From Bradyrhizobium_A sp052115025 (GTDB taxonomy: Bacteria > Pseudomonadota > Alphaproteobacteria > Rhizobiales > Xanthobacteraceae), in assembly GCF_052115025.1 (NCBI RefSeq), contig NZ_JBFRFW010000001.1, positions 124,001 to 188,000 of the forward strand: a stretch of 64,000 bases of DNA. The letters are read 5' to 3'. The position numbers and the translations under genes are program-made. How positions within the stretch are numbered: the first letter of the stretch is position 1; each line of letters starts with the position of its first letter. Below, piece by piece: positions 36,771 through 44,165 of the stretch. The notes under the pieces were generated by a model, which worked only from the letters and a program-made list of their open reading frames with translations, was not told where the DNA came from and made no database searches.

Positions 36771-37880
36771 TCAGAATGACAGCGACGCCACGACCCGAAC
36801 CTTCTGGGCCGGATCGAGCTTCTGCACACCCATGGCGACGACGCGCGCGCCTTCAGCAACGCCGCCGGTGATCACCACGTCGTTGGTCTCGTAAGATTTC
36901 ACCGTGACCAGCTGCAGCGTCACCGCACCGGTGTCACGATCGACCACATAGAGCGCGGGGCCTGCGCCCTGGTTGAACAACGCAGAGAGCGGCACCCGCG
37001 CGACACGCTCGCGATCGGCGTCCGACAAGGACAGCGTCGCGGTCATACCGAGCTGCACGGCATCTCCTGCCCCGGGCAGCGAGAACTTGGCGAGATAGGT
37101 GCGGGTCGCGGCGTCCGCCATCGGCGCCAGTTCGCGCAATTTCGCCGTGTACTGCTTGCCCGGCTCCGACCACAGCGACACCTGGGCGACACCGTCCCGG
37201 GCGCGCGCCACCAGGGTCTCGGGGATGGCGACAACCGCCTCCTTTTCAGCGGATCGGGCGACACGGATCGCCGCCTGCCCTGACGCCACCACCTGCCCCG
37301 GCTCGACCAGGGTCGCCGTGACGACGCCGCGGGCGTCCGCGGTGAGCGTGGTGTAGGATAGCGCGTTGCGGGTCAGTTCGACCGAGCGCTCCGCACGGGT
37401 CAGCCGGGCACGGGCCTCGTCGGCCGCGGCCTTCGACTGGTCGAGCTGGGCATCGGTCGACCAGCCCTTGGTGCGAAGATCCTTGGCGCGAGTCTCGGCC
37501 GCCACGGCCTGCGCCACCACGCCGGTGGCGGCGCGGTATTCGGCGTCGGCCTGCTCGGCCTGGAGCCGCAGGTCGACCTCGTCGAGCACCGCCAGCGGCT
37601 GCCCGGCCTCGACCTGCTGGCCGACCTCGACCAGACGCTTCGCCACCTTGCCGGCAACGCGGAAACCCAGGTCGCTCTCGACCCGGGGGCGGATGGTGCC
37701 GACAAAGCTGCGCTCGGGAACCTCGGACTCATAATGGACGGTAGCCACCAGCACCGGGCGGCCCACGGCCGCCTGCTCCGCCGGCTTGTCGTTGCAGCCG
37801 GCCAGGGTCAATGCCAGGGCGGCGAGGGAAACTGCGGATAACGCCTTGAATGGGCGTGAAAAAATGGCTGCACCAAACAT
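36771..37880 (-). CDS. RND efflux membrane-fusion (adaptor) lipoprotein
   Basis: A 369-residue HlyD/AcrA-type adaptor. The lipobox LAGC places the lipid anchor at about Cys29 after a signal peptide (LSAVSLAALALTLAGC). Then come a barrel-sandwich half (RVAGKVAKRLVEVGQQVEAGQPLAVLD), an alpha-helical hairpin (about 105-170, Ala/Glu/Arg-rich), and the closing half (GVVTATLVEPGQVVASGQAAI). It links the pump to an outer-membrane channel and is first in the operon. Confidence 0.92.
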   Translation of the reverse strand: MFGAAIFSRPFKALSAVSLAALALTLAGCNDKPAEQAAVGRPVLVATVHYESEVPERSFVGTIRPRVESDLGFRVAGKVAKRLVEVGQQVEAGQPLAVLDEVDLRLQAEQADAEYRAATGVVAQAVAAETRAKDLRTKGWSTDAQLDQSKAAADEARARLTRAERSVELTRNALSYTTLTADARGVVTATLVEPGQVVASGQAAIRVARSAEKEAVVAIPETLVARARDGVAQVSLWSEPGKQYTAKLRELAPMADAATRTYLAKFSLPGAGDAVQLGMTATLSLSDADRERVARVPLSALFNQGAGPALYVVDRDTGAVTLQLVTVKSYETNDVVITGGVAEGARVVAMGVQKLDPAQKVRVVASLSF

Positions 37881-37919
37881 CTGTCGCTCCCGAGACTGGT
37901 CGCCTCAGGCTACTTGACT

Positions 37920-37945
37920 ACTGATGAATGTCAATATTCGTCAGT
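37920..37945. promoter_or_regulatory. 26-bp palindrome: candidate TetR operator of the RND operon
   Basis: ACTGATGAAT (37920-37929) and ATTCGTCAGT (37936-37945) are inverted repeats matching at 9 of 10 positions, separated by GTCAAT. It lies 40 bases upstream of the adaptor start. The minus strand of the centre reads TTGACA, a good -35 box, so a repressor bound here would block the promoter. Its size and symmetry suit a TetR dimer, probably the product of the gene at 32908-33513. Confidence 0.65.
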
Positions 37946-37983
37946 GAACAATAATTAGTCATTAGTAAAGCGACCAACGAAAA

Positions 37984-38010
37984 GGCCCGCGCGAGGGGAT
38001 CGCGCGGGCC
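37984..38010 (-). terminator. Rho-independent terminator after the MFS gene
   Basis: GGCCCGCGCGA (37984-37994) pairs perfectly with TCGCGCGGGCC (38000-38010) around a 5-base loop; on the minus strand the stem is followed by TTTTCG. It ends the kynA-kynU-MFS transcription unit 25 bases after the MFS stop and separates it from the efflux operon promoter. Confidence 0.85.
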
Positions 38011-38035
38011 TCCGGGAGAACAGGACTCCCCTTGT

Positions 38036-39373
38036 TTAGCGCGGCTCCGTCGCGGCCGCGAATTCCGTCCGGCTGTCGTGCTTGAGCAGCAGCACCAGGA
38101 TGCCGGCCACCAGCGGCAGCACCGCCAGCACGAACAGCCCCCAGGACGTGCTTCCGGTGCTCTCCTTGACATAGCCGATCAGGTACGGCCCGCCGAAGCC
38201 GGCAAGATTGCCGATCGAGTTGATCAGGGCGATCGCACCGGCCGCCGCCGTGCCGCTGAGGAAGGCGGTCGGCAACGTCCAGAACAGCGCGAAGGTGCAG
38301 AACACGCCGATCGCCGCGATGGTGAGGACGATCATGGTGAGGGTCGGATCGGTCAGATAGCTGGAGGCCGCGAGCGCTACGGCCGTCAGGAACAACGGCA
38401 ATGCGACGTGCCAGACCCGCTCGCGGGTGCGGTCGGAATGGGCGCCCCACAGCACCATGGCAATGGCGCCGAACAGATACGGAATCGCCGTGACGAAGCC
38501 GGTCTGCAGGTTGGAGAGCCCGAACGCCTTGACGATCTGGGGCAGCCAGAACTGCATGCCGTACAGCGCGCCGACGAAGCCAAAATACACGAGGCTCAGC
38601 ACCAGCACCCGCNGCGAGGTCAACGCCTCCCCGATCGTCATGTGCTCGGCGCCGCCCTTCGCCGCCTCCTCGCTGGCAAGGCGCCCGGCGAGCCACTGCT
38701 TCTGCTCGGCCGAAAGCCATGTGGCCGCGGCGGGGCGGTCCGTCAAATAGAACCAGCTGACGATGCCAAGCAGGATCGAGGGAATACCCTCGAGGATGAA
38801 CAGCCACTGCCAGCCCTTGAGTCCGGCGACGCCATCAAGGCCGAGCAGGAAACCCGAGATCGGCGCGCCGATCACCGTGGACACCGGCACTGCGATGGCG
38901 AAGCCGGCGAGGATGCGGGCGCGGTACTGCGCCGGGTACCAGTAGGTCAGGTACAGGATGATGCCCGGGAAGAAGCCGGCCTCGGCGACGCCGAGCAGGA
39001 ACCGCAGAATGTAGAAGCTGGTGGTGCCGCTGACGATCGCCATCAGCGCCGAGATGATGCCCCAGGTCACCATGATGCGGGCGATCCAGCGGCTGGCGCC
39101 AACCTTGTGCAGGATGATGTTGCTGGGCACCTCGAACAGGAAGTAGCCGAAGAAGAAGATGCCGGCGCCGAAGCTGAAGACCACTGGGGAAAACTTCAGC
39201 TCCTCGTTCATCGTCAGTGCGGCAAAGCCGAGATTGACGCGATCGAGATAGGAAAAGAAATAGGCCAGAATCAGAAACGGCACGACCCGCCAGGAGATCG
39301 CCTGCATGGTCGATGTTTCAATGGCGCTCTGGCCCCCACTGGCCGCGCGCAGATGTGCGGATGCTTCGCTCAT
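38036..39373 (-). CDS. MFS transporter, anion:cation symporter (ACS) family
   Basis: A 445-residue twelve-helix carrier. FSYLDRVNLGFAALTMNEEL, the ACS-type LFEVPSNIILHKVGA, and LGVAEAGFFPGIILYLTYWYP are family features. ACS members carry organic anions such as phthalate, tartrate or hydroxyphenylacetate. The start ATG 39373 follows GGGGAGG. Codon 254 (38614-38612) contains the N at 38613 and reads CNG, so residue 254 is undetermined; the frame is intact. It follows kynureninase by 132 bases on the same strand and precedes a terminator, so a substrate in tryptophan-kynurenine-anthranilate metabolism is plausible. Confidence 0.88.
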   Translation of the reverse strand: MSEASAHLRAASGGQSAIETSTMQAISWRVVPFLILAYFFSYLDRVNLGFAALTMNEELKFSPVVFSFGAGIFFFGYFLFEVPSNIILHKVGASRWIARIMVTWGIISALMAIVSGTTSFYILRFLLGVAEAGFFPGIILYLTYWYPAQYRARILAGFAIAVPVSTVIGAPISGFLLGLDGVAGLKGWQWLFILEGIPSILLGIVSWFYLTDRPAAATWLSAEQKQWLAGRLASEEAAKGGAEHMTIGEALTSXRVLVLSLVYFGFVGALYGMQFWLPQIVKAFGLSNLQTGFVTAIPYLFGAIAMVLWGAHSDRTRERVWHVALPLFLTAVALAASSYLTDPTLTMIVLTIAAIGVFCTFALFWTLPTAFLSGTAAAGAIALINSIGNLAGFGGPYLIGYVKESTGSTSWGLFVLAVLPLVAGILVLLLKHDSRTEFAAATEPR

Positions 39374-39505
39374 AAATCCTCCCCAACCCATGACGTTGTT
39401 CAGCACGGCACCTCCCCGTGCCATGCGCTTGCCGCCGACCGTGGCGAAACATCGCAGGGATTTCAACCTTTGATTTTCGGCAGGGGCCCGGCGCGCACCG
39501 CGGCT

Positions 39506-40696
39506 TCAGGCCCCGAGCGCTGAGCCGATTCGCGCGATCGCGCGTTCGACATCCGTCGCCGCGGTGCACAGTCCGAAGCCGAATCGGAGACGGTCGCCGC
39601 GATGGTCGCAGTGCACGCCGACCGCAGCGAGCCTGGTCTCGATCTCGCCGGCGCGCGCGGTGCGGAAGGTGAGGAAATTGCCGTGGGCGGCACCGGGACC
39701 GAACGGCGTGATCAGGTCGGCGCGGCGCAGGCCCGCGATCGCACGCGGTTCGAGCGCGTCGAGGAAATGCGCCATCAGCGCGCGCGCGTGGCCATGGACC
39801 TGTTCGGCGGCAATCGCCTCCGCCGCCAGCCAATCGAACACCGCCGCCATCCGGTAGAGGCCCGAGGGGTCGAAGGTCGCGCCGAGAAAACGCCCGGCAT
39901 CGAGGGGATAGCCGACCGACTTGCCGGGCGGCGCCGCCAGCGCGCCGAAGTCGGCGAACCAGCCGGTGTCGCGCGGCCGCGCGCCATAGCCGGGCGGACA
40001 GTGCAGGAAGCAGGCACCCTCGCCGGCCATGGCGTATTTGTAGCCGCCGGCGAGATAGAAGGCGCGCTCGGCAATCCCCGAAAGATCCGTCGGCCGCGCC
40101 ATGAAGCCGTGATAGCCGTCGATCACCAGATAGCTGTCCGGCGAAGGCAGCGCCGCGGCGAGCGCGGCAAGATCACCGCAGGTCGCTGCCGAACTGAAGA
40201 ACACCTGGCTGACGAACACGAGATCATGATCGCCCGCGGCGCAGGCCGCGTGAAAGCGTTCGGCGAAGGTCGCAAGCGGCTCGGCCGGCACGCGCGTCAC
40301 GGTAACGACGCCGTCCTCGGCGAGCCGGTCGAGCTGGCGCCGCGCGGTGTGAAATTCTGCGTCGCTGGTCAGGATGCGGACCGCGCGTCCCGCCGGGAAG
40401 CACGACAGCAGCCGGCGCAGGAACTCGTGGGTGTTGGGCGCGAACGCGATCGTCGCCGGATCCGGCAGGCACAGGTGGCGCGCAAGGTGCGCCTGCACCT
40501 GCGGAATGAGCTCGCCGAACATGAGGCCCCATTTGTCGCCGGCGAGTCGCGCCGCGTCCTGCCAGCAGCGCTGCTGCGCCGCATAGGTGACATCGGGCCA
40601 GTCATGATGGCTGTGGCAGGCGAGATTGATCCGCTCCGGCGCGGCCGCGCGGAAGCGGGAGAAGTGCGCGGTGAAATCGAGCAGCGGACCGGTCAT
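39506..40696 (-). CDS. kynU: Kynureninase-like class V aminotransferase-fold enzyme
   Basis: A 396-residue PLP enzyme. The PLP Lys is probably K220 in AGGYKYAMAGEGACF, with D193 (VIDGYH) as the pyridine-nitrogen partner and CHSHHDWPDVTY near the N-terminus. Kynureninase splits (3-hydroxy)kynurenine into alanine and (hydroxy)anthranilate. Naming leans on context: its ATG overlaps the tryptophan dioxygenase stop (ATGA). The protein is shorter and the Lys motif differs from the classic WCSYKYLN type, so a related class-V activity cannot be excluded. Confidence 0.75.
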   Translation of the reverse strand: MTGPLLDFTAHFSRFRAAAPERINLACHSHHDWPDVTYAAQQRCWQDAARLAGDKWGLMFGELIPQVQAHLARHLCLPDPATIAFAPNTHEFLRRLLSCFPAGRAVRILTSDAEFHTARRQLDRLAEDGVVTVTRVPAEPLATFAERFHAACAAGDHDLVFVSQVFFSSAATCGDLAALAAALPSPDSYLVIDGYHGFMARPTDLSGIAERAFYLAGGYKYAMAGEGACFLHCPPGYGARPRDTGWFADFGALAAPPGKSVGYPLDAGRFLGATFDPSGLYRMAAVFDWLAAEAIAAEQVHGHARALMAHFLDALEPRAIAGLRRADLITPFGPGAAHGNFLTFRTARAGEIETRLAAVGVHCDHRGDRLRFGFGLCTAATDVERAIARIGSALGA

Positions 40697-41763
40697 GACG
40701 AAATGACAAAGCCCATGCGGGCCTGGATCTGCGCCGGCAGCTCCGGCACCGCCGAGCGTGGAATGAGGAAGCTCGACAGACGGAACAGGTCGCCGAAGAT
40801 GCGGTGCCGCTCCGCCGTGGTCCGCAGATAGGCATGGCCGGAGGAGCCACCGGTGCCGATCTTGACCCCGATCATGCGCTCGACCATCAGCGCGTGACGG
40901 TAGCGCCACAGCGTCATGGTCTCGTCGATGTCCATCAGCGCCGCCAGCAGGCGGAACGGCTGCTGTACCGCCGGCTTGTCGCGGTAGAGCGTGATGAACA
41001 GCGCCGCCTGCACGGCAGGTGCCGACAACCGCCAGCCGCCATTGTCATCGGACGCGGAAAAGATCGCCGAGAACGAGGCGATCGCGCGCTCGATGTTCTT
41101 GAGGTCACGCTCACGCTTCTCCGGCGGGATCGCCGGATCGTTGCGCACCATCTCGGCGTCACGGGCGAGATGCTTCTCCACCGCCGTACGATAGGCGTCG
41201 CGGAAGGTGGCGCCGCCCCAATCGAGGAACGGAGTGCGGGCGAGCCACTGGTCGAGCAGATCGAACAGCGATGGCTTGTCGCCGGCAGCGCGGAACGCGA
41301 CGCGGTCACGGTCCGACAGCCGCTCGTCGATCGCCTTGTCGTCGAACGGCACGCGTGTTGCGGGCGAAAGGCCAAGCCGCGTCTCGATCAGGCGGAACTG
41401 GAGCGACTGAAAGCCAGAGGCCGGCATCAACAGATCGCGGAAATCGAGGAAATCGAATGGTGTCATGGTCTCCAGCACGTCGAGCTGGCCGACCACGAGC
41501 TTGAGGATCTCGTGAATACGGTTGAGGCCGTGCACCACCCGCCCCATGGCGTCATCAGTGACGGGAATGGTGCCGAAATCCGCCTCGATCCGGTCGAGCT
41601 CATGCAGGATCTGCTTGAACCACAGCTCGTAGGCCTGATGGACGATGATGAACAGCATCTCGTCATGAGCATCGATGCCGGCTTTCACGCTCTCCGGCTC
41701 CTGGGACGACAGCAGCCGATCGAGCTTGAGGTAGTCGCCGTAATAAACCGGGGCGCGAGCCAT
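40693..41763 (-). CDS. kynA: Tryptophan 2,3-dioxygenase
   Basis: A 356-residue heme dioxygenase opening the indole ring of L-tryptophan to N-formylkynurenine. YGDYLKLDRLLSSQ, HDEMLFIIVHQAYELWFKQ (active-site His42), PSGFQSLQ-like PASGFQSLQFR, the heme-ligand region LWRYRHALMVERMIG and GTGGSSGHAYLR are all conserved. It is longer than the roughly 280-300-residue bacterial norm, mainly in the middle helical part. It leads kynA-kynU-MFS. A repeat copy begins only 19 bases before its start, so part of the leader or promoter lies in that repeat. No kynurenine formamidase gene is present nearby. Confidence 0.92.
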   Translation of the reverse strand: MARAPVYYGDYLKLDRLLSSQEPESVKAGIDAHDEMLFIIVHQAYELWFKQILHELDRIEADFGTIPVTDDAMGRVVHGLNRIHEILKLVVGQLDVLETMTPFDFLDFRDLLMPASGFQSLQFRLIETRLGLSPATRVPFDDKAIDERLSDRDRVAFRAAGDKPSLFDLLDQWLARTPFLDWGGATFRDAYRTAVEKHLARDAEMVRNDPAIPPEKRERDLKNIERAIASFSAIFSASDDNGGWRLSAPAVQAALFITLYRDKPAVQQPFRLLAALMDIDETMTLWRYRHALMVERMIGVKIGTGGSSGHAYLRTTAERHRIFGDLFRLSSFLIPRSAVPELPAQIQARMGFVISS

Positions 41764-41781
41764 GCATGCGTCTCCATCGGA

Positions 41782-41947
41782 CGAGTGTCCCGGTTTAACA
41801 TTCGCATCACTTTGCAGCGGGCTCTTTTGCGAATGCTAGAACCGGAGGGACACTAGCAAGTGTAAGATTCTAGCGTGGTTTTGCATCTGACATTCGCTTG
41901 GAGGACTCGCGGCGAGACTGAAGCGAATGTCAGATCCACCACACCAG
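41782..41947. repeat. Double-palindrome repeat, copy 1
   Basis: The 166-bp unit has two hairpins. The first (41784-41854) pairs AGTGTCCCGG...ACATTCGCA with TGCGAATGCTAGAACC...GGGACACT. The second (41871-41946) pairs TAGCGTGGTTTTGCATC with its inverse ending ACCACACCA, and both contain ACATTCGC/GCGAATGT cores. It is in direct orientation to copy 2, 900 bases away, with about 88-89% identity by eye. It lies between kynA and hpaR. Confidence 0.85.
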
Positions 41948-42052
41948 TGCCACCAGATTTGGCCGGGACGCGCGCGAGGTCAATAGATATTTTATGCCTA
42001 AAGCATTCGCAGACGATGACCGATCTGCCGGCACCCGCCGGCGGCGATCCGG

Positions 42053-42643
42053 CTAGTCCTCGCCGTCCGCGTCGGCGCCGTTCTTGACGGCGATCGCCAG
42101 CAACTCACCCTCGAGCTCCCGCAGCATCTCGTGCAGGGCCTCAAGCTTCTTGGCGCCATAACGGCGGGTGATTTCGGCGTAGATCGCCTCGGAAATCGGC
42201 GCCACCACATCGATCAGCGCGATCCCGGCCGGGGTGAGCGAGACGATACCCCGGCGCAGGTCGCTCTCCGGCGAGCGACGCTGGACCAACTGGCGCGCCT
42301 CGAGATCCCGCAGGATCCGCGACAGGCTCGGTCCCAGCAGGTAGGTCGCGCGCGCCAGCTCGCTGACCTCCATCTGCTCGATCGAGGTCAGCGCCCGCAG
42401 GATGCGCCACTGCTGCTCGGTGAGGCCATGGTCGCGCAACGAGGGGCGGAACTGGCGCATCACCGCCTCGCGAGAGCGCAGCAGCGCCATCGGCAGTGAC
42501 CGGGAAAAGTCGCGCATCGGCGGCTTGCGCGGCGTCTTGCCGGCTGCGCCGGAGGTTTTTTTTCCGGCCACCTTGGCAGCCTCCCCCATAGGCCCAGCCG
42601 AGCCGGATTTGCCGCGCGTCATGGTCCGCAGATTCTCTGTCAT
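42053..42643 (-). CDS. hpaR: MarR-family regulator, HpaR-like
   Basis: A 196-residue MarR protein of the homoprotocatechuate-operon regulator type (HpaR). The first 45 residues are a basic, Gly/Lys-rich tail; the MarR core runs from MRDFSRSLPMALLRSREAVM, with LTEQQWRILRALTSIEQMEV and HTH ELARATYLLGPSLSRILRDL, then the wing RRSPESDLRRGIVSLTPAG. It is divergent from hpaH and expected to repress the hpa operon until an aromatic ligand binds. ATG 42643 is used; internal Mets before the core are possible starts. The gene is flanked on both sides by copies of one repeat. Confidence 0.88.
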   Translation of the reverse strand: MTENLRTMTRGKSGSAGPMGEAAKVAGKKTSGAAGKTPRKPPMRDFSRSLPMALLRSREAVMRQFRPSLRDHGLTEQQWRILRALTSIEQMEVSELARATYLLGPSLSRILRDLEARQLVQRRSPESDLRRGIVSLTPAGIALIDVVAPISEAIYAEITRRYGAKKLEALHEMLRELEGELLAIAVKNGADADGED

Positions 42644-42680
42644 TCTCAATCATCTATCATGCGGCGTGACATTCCGGCCA

Positions 42681-42847
42681 CTAGTGTCCCGGTTCTAACA
42701 TTCGCATCCCCTTGCAGCAGGCTCTTTTGCGAATGTTAGAACCTTAGGGACACTAGCAAATATCAGATTCTAGTGTGGTTTTGGATCTGACATTCGCTCG
42801 AAGAACTCGCGGCGATTCTGAAGCGAATGTCAGATCCACCACACTAG
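42681..42847. repeat. Double-palindrome repeat, copy 2
   Basis: This copy has better-preserved arms: CTAGTGTCCCGGTTCTAAC...TGCGAATGTTAGAACC...GGGACACTAG, then CTAGTGTGG...GGATCTGACATTCGC...GCGAATGTCAGATCC...CCACACTAG. Each hairpin is bounded by CTAGTGT/ACACTAG. It occupies most of the hpaR-hpaH spacer (294 bases) and ends 90 bases before hpaH. Confidence 0.85.
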
Positions 42848-42889
42848 GCCGCGGCGAGATTTCGTGACAACCGCGTTGATCTCATCAAC

Positions 42890-42901
42890 TTAACATGTTA
42901 A
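42890..42901. promoter_or_regulatory. Perfect palindrome TTAACATGTTAA before hpaH: candidate HpaR operator
   Basis: This 12-bp perfect inverted repeat sits in the AT-rich stretch 36 bases upstream of the hpaH start. MarR dimers bind palindromes of this size and AT content, so it is the best candidate site for HpaR. The neighbouring sequence TTGATCTCATCAAC gives further dyad character. Confidence 0.55.
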
Positions 42902-42937
42902 ATAGTTTTGAAAATGATCGGGAGGCAGCGTTTTCCA

Positions 42938-43744
42938 ATGAAATTGACTGAGGATGCCATCAAAGATGCGGCCAAGCGCCTGTTCGAGGCCGAGAAGGGC
43001 CGCAAGCAGATCCGCCAGCTGTCGATCGAGCACCCGGGCATGACCATCGCCGACGCCTATGCGGTGCAGACAGCCCTCGTCGACCTCAAGGTCGCTGCCG
43101 GCGCCAAGATCCGCGGCCACAAGATCGGCCTGACCTCCAAGGCGATGCAGAGTGCCCTGAACATCGACGAGCCGGATTCCGGCGTGCTGTTCGATGACAT
43201 GTTCTTCAATGATGGCGGCCTGGTGCCGACCGAGCGCTTCATCGCTACCCGTGTCGAAGCGGAACTCGCCTTCGTGATGAAGCACCGCCTCGCCGGCCCC
43301 GACTGCACCATCTTCGACGTGCTCAACGCCACCGACTTCGTGGTTCCGGCGCTGGAGATCCTCGATACCCGGATCGAGCGTGTCGACGCGGAGACCAAAG
43401 CCACCCGCAAGATCTACGACACCATCGCCGACAATGCCGCCAACGCCGGCATCGTGCTCGGCGGCCGGCCGCTGCGCCCGCTCGACACGGACCTGCGCTG
43501 GATCGGCGCGCTGTGCTACCGTAATGGCCAGCTTGAGGAAACCGGACTCGCCGCCGGCGTGCTCAACCATCCCGCCAACGGCATCGTGTGGCTGGCGAAA
43601 CGCCTCGCCCCGCTCGGCCTGGCGCTGGAACCCGGCCAGGTCGTGCTGGCGGGATCGTTCATCCGCCCGATCGAGACCCGCAAGGGCGACACCATCCAGG
43701 CCGACTTCGGCGCCTATGGGTCGGTGAGCTGCTACTTCGCTTAG
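42938..43744 (+). CDS. hpaH: 2-oxo-hept-4-ene-1,7-dioate hydratase
   Basis: A 268-residue hydratase of the MhpD/HpaH family, adding water to 2-oxohept-4-ene-1,7-dioate in homoprotocatechuate degradation. IRGHKIGLTSKAMQSALNI, EPDSGVLFDDMFF, RVEAELAFVMKH and VLAGSFIRPIETRKGDTI are typical, with metal-binding acidic residues in the EAELAF segment. ATG 42938 is preceded by GGGAGG at a long but usable distance. It is first in a codirectional run of six genes. Confidence 0.92.
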   Translation: MKLTEDAIKDAAKRLFEAEKGRKQIRQLSIEHPGMTIADAYAVQTALVDLKVAAGAKIRGHKIGLTSKAMQSALNIDEPDSGVLFDDMFFNDGGLVPTERFIATRVEAELAFVMKHRLAGPDCTIFDVLNATDFVVPALEILDTRIERVDAETKATRKIYDTIADNAANAGIVLGGRPLRPLDTDLRWIGALCYRNGQLEETGLAAGVLNHPANGIVWLAKRLAPLGLALEPGQVVLAGSFIRPIETRKGDTIQADFGAYGSVSCYFA

Positions 43745-43766
43745 ACAGCCTGACGGAGCGCTGGCC

Positions 43767-44165
43767 ATGCCGCATTTCACCATCGAATATTCAGCCAATC
43801 TCACCGATCGCGTCGACATCGGCGCGGTGGTCGAGCTCGTCCGCCGCGCCGCGGCCGACACGGGCGTCTTTCCGCTCGGCGGCATCCGCGTCCGCGCCAT
43901 CCGGTGCGACGACTATGCGGTCGCCGACGGCGATCCGCAGCATGGCTTCCTCGCCATGGTGCTGCGCCTCGGCCAGGGCCGCGACCTGCCGACCCGCAAG
44001 CGCGCCGGTGCGGAGATCTTCGAAGCGCTGTCGACGTATCTCGACCCGGTATTCGCGTCGAGCCGGTTCGCGCTGTCATTCGACATCGTCGAGATCCTGA
44101 ACGAAACCAGCTGGAAGCGAAACAACATCCACGATCACCTGAAGGCCGAGGCAACCCATGGCTAA
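43767..44165 (+). CDS. hpaF: 5-carboxymethyl-2-hydroxymuconate delta-isomerase
   Basis: A 132-residue tautomerase-fold isomerase (CHMI). The N-terminal catalytic Pro2 (MPHFTIEYSANL) is retained. It isomerises 5-carboxymethyl-2-hydroxymuconate to its oxo form, between the aldehyde dehydrogenase and decarboxylase steps. LSFDIVEI and NETSWKRNNIHDHL near the C-terminus match the family. Its end overlaps the hpaE start by eight bases. Confidence 0.92.
   Translation: MPHFTIEYSANLTDRVDIGAVVELVRRAAADTGVFPLGGIRVRAIRCDDYAVADGDPQHGFLAMVLRLGQGRDLPTRKRAGAEIFEALSTYLDPVFASSRFALSFDIVEILNETSWKRNNIHDHLKAEATHG

Noticed and set aside
39506..40909. Longer 467-residue start for the kynureninase-like protein
   Set aside because: The extra 71 residues lie inside kynA in another frame and look like noise; ATG 40696 overlaps the kynA stop in the usual coupled way.
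42053..42643. hpaR as a gene captured within a composite transposon
   Set aside because: The flanking repeats have no transposase and no target-site duplication that I can see, and hpaR fits its divergent hpa operon functionally. Kept only as a possibility in the repeat finding.
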